NCBI GenBank assembly: GCA_020630355.1
Contig: JAHDBO010000012.1
Coordinates: forward strand, 1 to 17,261
Origin: Saprospiraceae bacterium
GTDB taxonomy: Bacteria; Bacteroidota; Bacteroidia; Chitinophagales; Saprospiraceae
Reading direction: 5' to 3'
Length of the DNA stretch: 17,261 bases
This document shows positions 7,220 to 13,925 of this stretch, piece after piece (within the stretch, counting starts at the first letter, position 1; each line of letters begins with the position of its first letter). The notes beneath the pieces are model-generated. The model was not told the origin of the DNA and ran no database searches. It was given only the letters and a program-made list of their open reading frames with translations. The translations under genes and the position numbers were made by a program.

Positions 7220-7819
7220 ATGTTAAAGTGGTTTTTTTTCTTAAAAAGTAAGATTATAGACACTTTGGAGACCTTAGAACAACTAGAAATACATATTTGG
7301 AATATGCTCACTAGAGCAAAAGTCGATAGAAAACATCCCTTTAGAATTTTTGTATTGGGTACTATCACGGCATCGGGGATACCCGACGCTAGAAATGTCA
7401 TATTAAGAAATGTACATCAATCCAATAAAACACTTTGCATATACACGGATGCAAGAACGCCCAAAGTGAATCAATTATTATCTCAACCAAATGCTTGTTT
7501 GGTTTTTTATAATCCAAAATCAAAAGAACAACTCAGAGTCAGAGCTACTGCTAGCGTCCTCATCAACGAACAGCGAAATCTAGAAATCTGGAATGCATTA
7601 CCAAAACATGCTAAAAAAGATTATCAGAGTATCATGGCTCCAGGAACGGCAAAGGAAGCATCCAATATTTATATCGATGCTGAAGATTCAAGTAACTTTT
7701 GCCTAATCGAATTCGATGTACTGGAAATAGATTTTTTGGAACTAAACAGAAAAGGTCATCGTCGTGCATCTTTCAAGTATGGTCATCCATCTGTACAAGC
7801 AACCTGGTTAGTCCCATAA
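7220..7819 (+). CDS. Pyridoxamine 5'-phosphate oxidase-like FMN-binding protein
   Basis: The 199-aa protein has the FMN-binding split-barrel fold of the PNPOx superfamily and resembles the Alr4036-type subgroup. Visible features are the KHPFRIFVLGTI strand (about 38-49), the GIPDARNVILRNV strand pair, the YTDARTPKVNQL phosphate-contact segment (about 74-85), and a C-terminal block IEFDVLEIDFLELNRKGHRR ending in WLVP, which parallels the C-terminus of PdxH. In PdxH this block carries an RLH substrate motif; here it reads HRRASF and the second His is absent, so it is probably not the canonical pyridoxine biosynthesis enzyme. The natural substrate is unknown and it could be a flavin reductase-like or general stress protein. 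It is divergent from mltA and 71 nt upstream of the lipoprotein gene. Confidence 0.8.
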   Translation: MLKWFFFLKSKIIDTLETLEQLEIHIWNMLTRAKVDRKHPFRIFVLGTITASGIPDARNVILRNVHQSNKTLCIYTDARTPKVNQLLSQPNACLVFYNPKSKEQLRVRATASVLINEQRNLEIWNALPKHAKKDYQSIMAPGTAKEASNIYIDAEDSSNFCLIEFDVLEIDFLELNRKGHRRASFKYGHPSVQATWLVP

Positions 7820-7890
7820 ATTCCTCGAAACAAATACCATTTTATTATCTTTACCTCCCACAAATATTTACTTGCAAATTCAAAAAATAA

Positions 7891-8316
7891 ATGAAATCAC
7901 TAATAATTACCATTTTGCTATTATCAGGAATACTAGTACTCTGGTCGTGTAAAACGCAAAAAAAAGAAGTAGAAAAGACGGCCAATATTACAACTACAAG
8001 CGATAGACCATTGATAGAAGGCAAATGGCACCTAGTGCGTTCAATGGACAATTACAATAAAACTTGGGCGGCTCAAACCGAAAGCGAAATGTACGTTTCA
8101 CTTAAAGCTGGTGGTATTTACTCCGAAAAAGATAAGTGGAATCCTCTTTGTAGTGGCACCTATAGAGTAATCGCTAAAGAGAAACTTATTGTCAACAAAG
8201 AATGTAATAAAGTGGCGCTTTCCTACATTATAAAAGAAGTCACCGAAGATAAACTTGTACTCGCCATCCAAGGAAGGCACGGGGATGTATTGAAAGAATA
8301 CGAACGGGTTAAGTAA
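7891..8316 (+). CDS. Small lipocalin-like lipoprotein
   Basis: The 141-aa product begins with a short basic N-terminus, a hydrophobic stretch (LIITILLLSGILVLW) and a lipobox-like LWSC, so it should be lipidated at Cys20 and anchored in a membrane. The mature part starts with a short charged linker, then IEGKWHLVRSM, the W-x-L opening typical of lipocalin-like beta-barrel lipoproteins common in Bacteroidota, followed by short beta-strand-like segments with Tyr and Gly (GGIYSEKDKWNPLCSGTYRV). Two Cys in the mature domain (in PLCSG and KECNK) could form a disulfide. The ligand is unknown. The weak TATCTTTA at about 7845-7852 may be its own -7 box. Confidence 0.75.
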   Translation: MKSLIITILLLSGILVLWSCKTQKKEVEKTANITTTSDRPLIEGKWHLVRSMDNYNKTWAAQTESEMYVSLKAGGIYSEKDKWNPLCSGTYRVIAKEKLIVNKECNKVALSYIIKEVTEDKLVLAIQGRHGDVLKEYERVK

Positions 8317-8345
8317 CAGTCAAAGAATAACCGTTAGAACCATTA

Positions 8346-8396
8346 GATTTTATTCTAAAATCAGATATTAGTAATTAGTCTTTAGATATTAGATTG
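8346..8396. repeat. Intergenic AT-rich repeat with TTAGATATTAGATTG
   Basis: The 168-bp gap between the lipoprotein and dipeptidase genes holds a small hairpin GATTTTA-TTC-TAAAATC (8346-8362) and a direct repeat AGATATTAG at 8363-8371 and 8384-8392. The segment starting TTAGATATTAGATTG at 8382 is closely similar to one at 17241 after leuD (TTAGACATTAGATTG), suggesting a dispersed intergenic repeat. Confidence 0.5.
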
Positions 8397-8484
8397 AAAA
8401 TCATTCTTTTATAGCCTAATTTTTTTACCAAAATCGAAAACAGAATAATGTCTATTCATTTATATATTTTTTTTTCAAATCAAT

Positions 8485-9876
8485 ATGATGCAAAACGTAC
8501 AGGAATATATCCAGTCCAATAAAGACCGTTTTTTGGATGAGTTATTGGATTTACTAAGGATTCCATCTGTCAGTGCTGACCCAGCATTCAATGATGACGT
8601 CAAGAAAACAGCGGAACAGGTAGCAAAAAGCCTAAAAGAAGCGGGAGCAGATAATGTCACCATTTACCCGACAGCAGGCCATCCCATCGTTTATGGTGAA
8701 AAACTCGTTGGTGAAGGACTACCAACGGTTCTCGTCTACGGACATTATGATGTACAACCACCAGATCCGCTTGATTTGTGGGATTCTCCCCCTTTTGAGC
8801 CTGTTATAAAAAAGACGGAGCTGCATCCAGAAGGAGCTATTTTCGCTAGGGGTTCTTGCGATGACAAAGGGCAGGCCTTCATGCATATCAAAGCCTTCGA
8901 AGCGATGAACAAAGCGGGTAAACTAGCCTGTAATATTAAGTTCATGATAGAGGGAGAAGAAGAAGTTGGTTCCAATAATTTGGAAAAATTCTGTCGGGAT
9001 AATGCGGACATGCTAGCCTGTGATGTTGTTTTAGTATCTGATACCTCTATTATTGCCAATGATGTACCATCTATCACGGTAGGATTACGTGGTTTGAGTT
9101 ATGTAGAAGTAGAGGTAACTGGTCCGAACAGAGATTTACACTCTGGGACTTATGGTGGTGGGGTGGCCAACCCAATCAACATTCTATCGAAGATGATTGC
9201 CTCTTTACAAGATGAGGACAACCATATCACCATTCCTGGTTTTTATGATGATGTTGAAATCGTATCCGAGAGCGACCGAGCGAAAATGAACGAAGCGCCT
9301 TTCAGCGTAGAAAACTATCAAAAAGATTTGGACATTGCCAGCATTCACGGCGAAAAGGGCTACACTACCCTAGAACGTACTTCCATCAGACCGACACTCG
9401 ATGTCAACGGAATGTGGGGTGGCTATATCGGTGAAGGTGCGAAGACCGTCCTACCTTCAAAAGCTTATGCAAAAATCAGTATGCGCCTAGTACCGAACCA
9501 AAGTTCGGATAAAATTACGGCACTATTTCAAAAGCACTTTGAGTCTATTGCTCCAGAATCTGTCAAAGTAAAAGTACGTCCACACCATGGAGGCGAACCT
9601 GTGGTCACTCCTACCGATTCTTTAGAGTATAAAGCAGCACACTTAGCTATGGAAAAAACCTTTGGCAAAGCCCCTATTCCTCAAAGAGGTGGCGGAAGTA
9701 TCCCTATCGTTGCCTTGTTTGAAGAAGTCTTTGGTGTCAAAACAGTTCTAATGGGTTTTGGCCTAGATTCGGATGCCATCCATTCCCCAAATGAACATTA
9801 TGGCGTTTTCAACTATTTTAAAGGAATAGAAACTATTCCTTATTTTTACAAATATTATGCTGAGTTGAAAAAATAG
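8485..9876 (+). CDS. M20 family metallodipeptidase, CNDP-like
   Basis: The 463-aa protein is a cytoplasmic zinc (or manganese) dipeptidase of family M20, close in length and motifs to the cytosolic nonspecific dipeptidase/carnosinase group. The metal and catalytic residues are all present: H87-x-D89 in YGHYDVQP, D126/D127 in GSCDDKGQ, the general base and ligand E158/E159 in EGEEEVGS, D186 in LVSDT and H433 in DAIHSPNEH. The lid (dimerisation) domain is inserted at about 210-330, with the characteristic RDLHSGTYGG at its beginning. No signal peptide. The ATG at 8485 is followed immediately by another at 8488; either could be used. It is followed by a strong terminator, and is probably monocistronic. 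Exact substrate specificity cannot be told from sequence. Confidence 0.92.
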   Translation: MMQNVQEYIQSNKDRFLDELLDLLRIPSVSADPAFNDDVKKTAEQVAKSLKEAGADNVTIYPTAGHPIVYGEKLVGEGLPTVLVYGHYDVQPPDPLDLWDSPPFEPVIKKTELHPEGAIFARGSCDDKGQAFMHIKAFEAMNKAGKLACNIKFMIEGEEEVGSNNLEKFCRDNADMLACDVVLVSDTSIIANDVPSITVGLRGLSYVEVEVTGPNRDLHSGTYGGGVANPINILSKMIASLQDEDNHITIPGFYDDVEIVSESDRAKMNEAPFSVENYQKDLDIASIHGEKGYTTLERTSIRPTLDVNGMWGGYIGEGAKTVLPSKAYAKISMRLVPNQSSDKITALFQKHFESIAPESVKVKVRPHHGGEPVVTPTDSLEYKAAHLAMEKTFGKAPIPQRGGGSIPIVALFEEVFGVKTVLMGFGLDSDAIHSPNEHYGVFNYFKGIETIPYFYKYYAELKK

Positions 9877-9893
9877 GTATTTGTAACATAACT

Positions 9894-9933
9894 TACAAAA
9901 CCCCATTTCTTAGGATTGAAATGGGGTTTTGTA
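9894..9933 (+). terminator. Intrinsic terminator after the dipeptidase gene
   Basis: TACAAAACCCCATTTC (9894-9909) pairs perfectly over 16 bp with GAAATGGGGTTTTGTA (9918-9933) around an 8-nt loop. The descending arm carries the T-tract; the A-tract on the other side could make it work in reverse too. Confidence 0.88.
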
Positions 9934-9938
9934 TTCCA

Positions 9939-9958
9939 TTAACAAAAAATCTTGTTAA
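9939..9958. promoter_or_regulatory. Candidate operator TTAACAA-N6-TTGTTAA
   Basis: A perfect 7-bp dyad (9939-9945 and 9952-9958) with a 6-nt centre ends 7 nt upstream of a perfect TAnnTTTG box. It occupies the place where a -33 element would be, as expected for a repressor or activator site controlling the 59-aa ORF. Confidence 0.45.
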
Positions 9959-9965
9959 GAATGGT

Positions 9966-9973
9966 TATATTTG
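9966..9973 (+). promoter_or_regulatory. -7 box of the 59-aa ORF
   Basis: TATATTTG matches TAnnTTTG exactly. No TTG is found at the right distance upstream; the dyad at 9939-9958 sits there instead. A start near 9980 would give a leader of about 22 nt to the ATG at 10002. Confidence 0.6.
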
Positions 9974-10001
9974 AATACCTAAACAAAAACACTTAATAAA
10001 A

Positions 10002-10181
10002 ATGACACAACATTCTTCTAAGCGAAACAGAGAAGAGCTGCCCAGCAACTGGCTGCAACAGCTAAAGATAAAAGTCAAAAGAGATGGACAAAAAGCAGGG
10101 ATGCCCGAAAAAAAAATCAACCAGCTCTTGAATAATTTTGAAAAATCCCTACAAAAGACTCAGCCAAAAGGCGAAATTTAA
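10002..10181 (+). CDS. Small basic hypothetical protein, 59 aa
   Basis: ATG at 10002 to TAA at 10181 encodes 59 residues beginning MTQHSSKRNREELPSNWL and ending QPKGEI. It is rich in Lys, Gln and Asn, strongly basic, without signal peptide, cysteines or hydrophobic segments, and probably helical in the parts around ELPSNWLQQLKIKVKR and EKKINQLLNNFEKSL. I do not recognise a family. Support for it being real: an exact TAnnTTTG box 28 nt upstream, an A-rich pre-start leader, a dyad next to the promoter, and a stop placed exactly against the convergent gmhA stop. The two stop codons share TTAA (10178-10181). Its composition would suit a nucleic-acid or ribosome-associated protein, but this is inference only. 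Confidence 0.65.
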   Translation: MTQHSSKRNREELPSNWLQQLKIKVKRDGQKAGMPEKKINQLLNNFEKSLQKTQPKGEI

Positions 10182-10750
10182 AAAAGTGCTTTCTCCGTCA
10201 TTTCGCAAATAATATGTCCCAAGAGTATATGGGCCTCTTGGATTCTTGGGGTATCTGTTGATGGTACATTCAGTAAATAATCGCTAAGTCTTTTCATCTC
10301 TCCCCCACTGCGCCCAGTCATTCCAATAGTAATTGCCCCCTGTTCTTTTGCTACTTCAAAAGCCCTCACAATATTCTTCGAGTTCCCTGAGGTAGAAATA
10401 CCAAAAAGTACATCCCCCTTTCTACATTTGGCTTTCACCAATCTAGCATATACTTCGTCAAAAGAGTAGTCATTTGCCACAGCTGTCAAATATGAGGTAT
10501 TGACATGGAGTGCCTCCGCAAATAAAGGCACCCTATCCATATAAAACCGCCCCGAAAACTCCGCCGCTATGTGTTGGGCATCAGCAGCACTACCGCCGTT
10601 CCCACAGAAAAAAACCTTCCTATCTGCTCGAAAAGCCTCAATACAGACCCTAGTGACCTCTTTTACGATCTTTAAAAAACCTTCATCTGCCAATACCGCT
10701 TCCTTTACAGCTATGCTCTTGTTTATGATTTTTTGAATATCCTCAATCAT
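10178..10750 (-). CDS. gmhA: D-sedoheptulose-7-phosphate isomerase
   Basis: GmhA converts sedoheptulose 7-phosphate into D-glycero-D-manno-heptose 7-phosphate, the first step toward ADP-heptose for the LPS inner core, in the cytoplasm. The 190-aa product is a single SIS domain of standard length. CGNGGSAADAQHIAAE (49-64) carries the phosphate-binding loop and the catalytic Glu64 with His60; GISTSGNSKN is the second sugar-phosphate loop; Q171 and H179 near the C-terminus correspond to the E. coli Q172/H180 pair. No other heptose genes are adjacent, so it is an isolated member of the pathway here. It converges on the 59-aa ORF with a 4-nt overlap and no terminator between them. A TACCTTTA about 20 nt upstream of the start could be a weak -7 box. 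Confidence 0.93.
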   Translation of the reverse strand: MIEDIQKIINKSIAVKEAVLADEGFLKIVKEVTRVCIEAFRADRKVFFCGNGGSAADAQHIAAEFSGRFYMDRVPLFAEALHVNTSYLTAVANDYSFDEVYARLVKAKCRKGDVLFGISTSGNSKNIVRAFEVAKEQGAITIGMTGRSGGEMKRLSDYLLNVPSTDTPRIQEAHILLGHIICEMTEKALF

Positions 10751-10901
10751 CCTATTTAATATTTTGCATAAAGGTATCCATACATATTTATAGATTGGAA
10801 AGTTTTAGTAGTTTTAGTTGCTCAAAAACCAAATCTACGCACATACGTTAAAACACCTTTAATCGTTATAAATCTTTAGTCATAAATCAAATAAAGTCAT
10901 T

Positions 10902-11879
10902 ATGCAGTTCAAACAACTTTTCCTGCTTTTACTAGCAGGCTTTCTTCTCTTTCCTTCCTGTAAAGATGATGAAGGTGGCAACGACCCCGGCAATCAACAA
11001 TTGGAGGGCGTTCGTTTTAAAGATGAAGTCTTTGCCAATTTTACAAAGACTTCTAATGTACAATATGGACAAAATACGACAGAAAATGGGGCGAACCTCA
11101 ACTTGACACTGGATTTCTTCGAACCTCAAGGCGACCCTTCTAGCGAAAGACCATTATTGATTACCGTAGTGGGTGGTGGTTTTGTTACTGCCAACAGAAC
11201 GGATTTTGAGCCTATTGCAGAATATTTTGTGAAGAGAGGCTATGCTGTTGCCAATATTACTTATAGAGTTTATGATGGGATAAATTATCCTATTAATATA
11301 CAAGACTCCTACGAAAATGTCGTTCGTGCTATTTCTGACTTACGTGCTGCCATTCGTTATTTCAGAGCTGATGCAGCAGGAAGTAATGTGTACAAAATCG
11401 ACGCTGAAAATATTTTTGCTCTAGGACATTCTGCAGGAGCAATCACCTCGTTAGGTGTTGCCTTTATTGATGACACGGATGGCTTAGACCCTGCCATTCA
11501 GACCATCATCAATGATATGGGAGGTATTGAAGGCAATAGTGGAAACCCTGGTTTTTCTTCCGATTTAAAAGGTGTCGTGAGCTTAGCTGGAGGTCTGGTA
11601 GATGCCGATTTATTGGAAGCAGGAGAAATTCCTGTCATAAGCGTGCATGGTACAGATGATACGATTGTCCCTTATGGCGACGGCTTTGCTCAAGTGCCTG
11701 GTATTGTGCAACCTGTTCCAATACAAGGTTCTTCTTTGGTACACGACAGAGCCAATGCGGTTGGTGTCACCAATAGTCTAATCACGATTGAAAATGGCGA
11801 CCATAGTAGTCCATTGCGTAGTTCTGATTGCCCAGATTGCTTTTCACAAATTGCCGATTTCCTCTTGGATTTGATGTAA
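10902..11879 (+). CDS. Secreted alpha/beta-hydrolase (esterase/lipase-like) lipoprotein
   Basis: The 325-aa product has a type II signal peptide (MQFKQLFLLLLAGFLLFPSC, lipid-modified Cys20) followed by an acidic, Gly/Asn-rich tether (DDEGGNDPGNQQ), a layout often linked with export to the Bacteroidota cell surface. The rest is an alpha/beta-hydrolase of the carboxylesterase type: oxyanion loop VVGGGFV at about 90-96, nucleophile S177 in GHSAG, acid D252 or D253 in HGTDDTIVPY and H301 in NGDHSSP, so the triad is complete. The oxyanion motif is GGG without the His of the classical HGGG. Two Cys near the end (SDCPDC) could be disulfide-bonded. The substrate may be an ester or a carbohydrate ester, but this cannot be told. 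It is divergent from gmhA and ends before a REP-like element. Confidence 0.85.
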   Translation: MQFKQLFLLLLAGFLLFPSCKDDEGGNDPGNQQLEGVRFKDEVFANFTKTSNVQYGQNTTENGANLNLTLDFFEPQGDPSSERPLLITVVGGGFVTANRTDFEPIAEYFVKRGYAVANITYRVYDGINYPINIQDSYENVVRAISDLRAAIRYFRADAAGSNVYKIDAENIFALGHSAGAITSLGVAFIDDTDGLDPAIQTIINDMGGIEGNSGNPGFSSDLKGVVSLAGGLVDADLLEAGEIPVISVHGTDDTIVPYGDGFAQVPGIVQPVPIQGSSLVHDRANAVGVTNSLITIENGDHSSPLRSSDCPDCFSQIADFLLDLM

Positions 11880-11930
11880 TGATTGTTAGTAAGGGACTAA
11901 GAACTTGTCTAAGTAAATAATGCAAGTTGC

Positions 11931-12042
11931 CTAAAATATAATCTAGCCCATCGTTTTAACGATTTAATCACGAAAACGGTTAAAACCGTTAAATGGGCTA
12001 TGCGCCTCATTTTCATCTTGATTGAGACCAAAAATATTTTAG
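11931..12042. repeat. Nested palindromic element, REP-like
   Basis: The core 11944-12000 (57 bp) has outer arms TAGCCCAT (11944-11951) and ATGGGCTA (11993-12000) enclosing two further hairpins: ATCGTT-TT-AACGAT (11950-11963) and AACGGTT-AA-AACCGTT (11975-11990). A wider pair CTAAAATAT (11931-11939) and ATATTTTAG (12034-12042) brackets the core asymmetrically. It is intergenic between two convergent genes. The AACGGTT...AACCGTT...GGGCTATG wording resembles REP-type elements mobilised by RAYT transposases, but no transposase is in the window. The remainder of the 256-bp gap holds only the terminator near 12090. Confidence 0.6.
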
Positions 12043-12089
12043 CCTCCTTTGCCTAGTTTATTAATTTCTAACTCCCTAAATTCTTATAA

Positions 12090-12127
12090 AAAAACGGATA
12101 ATTCAACTGATAGGATTATCCGTTTTT
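12090..12127. terminator. Bidirectional intrinsic terminator
   Basis: AAAAACGGATAAT (12090-12102) and ATTATCCGTTTTT (12115-12127) form a 13-bp perfect stem with A- and T-tracts on either side and a 12-nt loop. It lies between the converging hydrolase gene and the 513-aa protein gene (stop at 12136) and can serve both. Confidence 0.85.
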
Positions 12128-12135
12128 CTTTTCGA

Positions 12136-13677
12136 TTACTCTGCTTCTTTATACTTCCGCTGAATAATCGCTTCAATCGAAGTGCCCTCAATGTGGCTTT
12201 CTAGCCAAGACAAAAAGTCCAAGTAAATAAATGAACGCCGCTCGTAGGGTTTTTCATTTATATTTTCCAGACGTGTTTTTAGTCGCTGCAATTCACGCTT
12301 TACATCTTGCGGTAATAATCTTGGCGTTTTTCTCAAAAACTTAAAAATTTCATGCTGTACCTCATCAAGTGTATCCATTTTGGAAAGAAACCGATATAAA
12401 GATTTGATTTGATAAGAAACAAGGACATGATTACCCAATTCATAATGAGAAATCAAACACAAAAAGCGAGTAAACGCTTGTATATCTGGTCGGACTTCTC
12501 GCTGAGAATTTAAAATTCTATTGAGATAATCCACCGCTTTACTGACCTTGCCAGCCCCGAAATAAAGACAAGCTATTTTATAATAAAAACGGGTCACCCG
12601 ATAACTATCCCAAACGGAATCATGCGCCTTAATCGCTTTTAAAATCTCAGGTACAGCCTTCAAGCCTTCCGTAAAACGCCCTGTCATATAAATCCCATTG
12701 ATACGATGGGTCATGTAAAACATCGTACAAATGGACGCCTCATTTTGATTTAATTTTCGAGGAGGGTTTCTATAAAATGCTTCTAAGGTAGAGAAAGTCT
12801 CAACGTAACGTTGGTATTTTTGAGCCAAAAACAAGGCATTTAATTGATTGTGTACCCCCTTGATATAAAGGGGGATTTCGGTAGACAAATATTCCGTTTC
12901 ATCATGGAATGCATTGACCCAGCGAGTGGCATAGCGATAATAGTTCAGAAAATCCTGAATCATATTAGAATACCAAACATAAGACTGACATAAGAAAATG
13001 CGGCCTTTAAAATCTAGTTGCTCCCAATTATATTCAGGCAAATTGGATTCAAAATAATGCTTTAAAAATTCATAGTCTTTTTGATTATTGACATAACCAT
13101 ACTTCAAGTATAAACCATATAAATTCAGGGACAGACTCGATAATTTGTGGTTGATACCAATCGCATGAACCGCTTTTTCCGCATATTTAGAAAGCTCCTC
13201 TGCCTTTGGCGACATACTGCCAGTCACATGTTGCAATTCTATATGTTTTTCCAAATCCAAAGCTTCCAAAGCAAGGTTCAAACTCCCAATTTCCAATGCC
13301 ATCTTCCTCGCTTTGCCCAGTATCTCGATACTCGCTGCATACATGCCTTTATTGTACAAAACACGCGCATAATCAACTTGCTCCCCTAGGCGGATTTCCT
13401 TGTCTTTCTTACTGTGTAAAATACGAAGTGCTGCTAGAATTTGGTTGTATAGATTGGATTTTATATTCGATAATTGCTGCCGTTTTATTTGGGGTACTTT
13501 TTTTAAAATAACAGCTTCCTGATAGACTCCGCTTTTCTCAATCAAATTAAAAACTTGCATAAAAAGAGTATCCTCATTTGGATTATTTCTTTTTACATAA
13601 ATTCTAAAATGCCGTTTCTCTGCCTTCTCCAAGCTATTGATCAACTGCACTAAATGATCCGTCTTTTGTTTTGGCAT
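12136..13677 (-). CDS. Hypothetical all-helical TPR-like protein, 513 aa
   Basis: I do not recognise a named family. The protein has no signal peptide, transmembrane segment or enzymatic motif and reads as almost entirely alpha-helical. Two stretches look like tetratricopeptide hairpins: about 97-130 (VDYARVLYNKGMYAASIEIL) and about 358-395 (YYKIACLYFGAGKVSKAVDYL). The N-terminus contains LINSLEKAEKRHFRIYVKRN, basic and amphipathic, followed by a helix pair (LSNIKSNLYNQILAALRILH). Many Tyr and Phe residues at regular spacing fit an alpha-solenoid that binds another protein. It is transcribed divergently from leuA across a 248-bp promoter region and ends at its own terminator. A cytoplasmic scaffold or adaptor role is the mildest guess. 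The ATG at 13677 gives a plausible start 39 nt from the predicted transcription start. Confidence 0.75.
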   Translation of the reverse strand: MPKQKTDHLVQLINSLEKAEKRHFRIYVKRNNPNEDTLFMQVFNLIEKSGVYQEAVILKKVPQIKRQQLSNIKSNLYNQILAALRILHSKKDKEIRLGEQVDYARVLYNKGMYAASIEILGKARKMALEIGSLNLALEALDLEKHIELQHVTGSMSPKAEELSKYAEKAVHAIGINHKLSSLSLNLYGLYLKYGYVNNQKDYEFLKHYFESNLPEYNWEQLDFKGRIFLCQSYVWYSNMIQDFLNYYRYATRWVNAFHDETEYLSTEIPLYIKGVHNQLNALFLAQKYQRYVETFSTLEAFYRNPPRKLNQNEASICTMFYMTHRINGIYMTGRFTEGLKAVPEILKAIKAHDSVWDSYRVTRFYYKIACLYFGAGKVSKAVDYLNRILNSQREVRPDIQAFTRFLCLISHYELGNHVLVSYQIKSLYRFLSKMDTLDEVQHEIFKFLRKTPRLLPQDVKRELQRLKTRLENINEKPYERRSFIYLDFLSWLESHIEGTSIEAIIQRKYKEAE

Positions 13678-13723
13678 TGTAAGAAAACTTTTTATAAAAA
13701 ACTATCAATCAATATCTTATATT

Positions 13724-13754
13724 AAAATATAAAAATTTAGAGATAGTAATCCAA
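13724..13754 (-). promoter_or_regulatory. Probable promoter of the 513-aa protein gene
   Basis: On the minus strand TTG (plus-strand 13752-13754) is followed after 20 nt by TATATTTT (13724-13731), 7 of 8 matches to TAnnTTTG. Confidence 0.45.
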
Positions 13755-13767
13755 TTTGATTTTAAGC

Positions 13768-13798
13768 TTGATAAAAGAGGATTTCGTCTTTACATTTG
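13768..13798 (+). promoter_or_regulatory. leuA promoter, Bacteroidota type
   Basis: TTG at 13768-13770 and TACATTTG at 13791-13798 are separated by 20 nt, an exact match to the -7 consensus. Transcription from about 13805 would give an unusually long leader of about 120 nt before the leuA GTG. Confidence 0.78.
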
Positions 13799-13810
13799 AC
13801 AACATATCAC

Positions 13811-13876
13811 GCCTTACCAAGTTTCAAGTACTATCCAAATCATTCAACAAATATTGGAAATCCAATCGCTTGAAAC
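13811..13876 (+). promoter_or_regulatory. Structured leuA leader
   Basis: The leader contains GCCTTACCA (13811-13819), also found before leuD. An 8-bp inverted repeat GTTTCAAG (13821-13828)/CTTGAAAC (13869-13876) encloses a hairpin ATTGGA-AA-TCCAAT (13853-13866). The central TTGGA (13854-13858) can pair either with TCCAA at 13861-13865 or with TCCAA at 13834-13838, so two alternative folds are possible. There is no T-tract, no Leu-rich leader ORF and no ATG in the leader. Confidence 0.4.
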
Positions 13877-13925
13877 AAATAAAACTCAATACACATTTCT
13901 TAATCTTTATTAAAGTCCTCCGATT

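Noticed and set aside
11944..12000. Cloverleaf-like fold suggesting a tRNA
   Set aside because: It is only 57 nt, has no T-loop or anticodon features and no CCA-like acceptor stem.
13805..13925. Leucine-rich leader peptide attenuator before leuA
   Set aside because: No ATG or suitable short ORF with Leu codons and no terminator hairpin with a T-tract is present.
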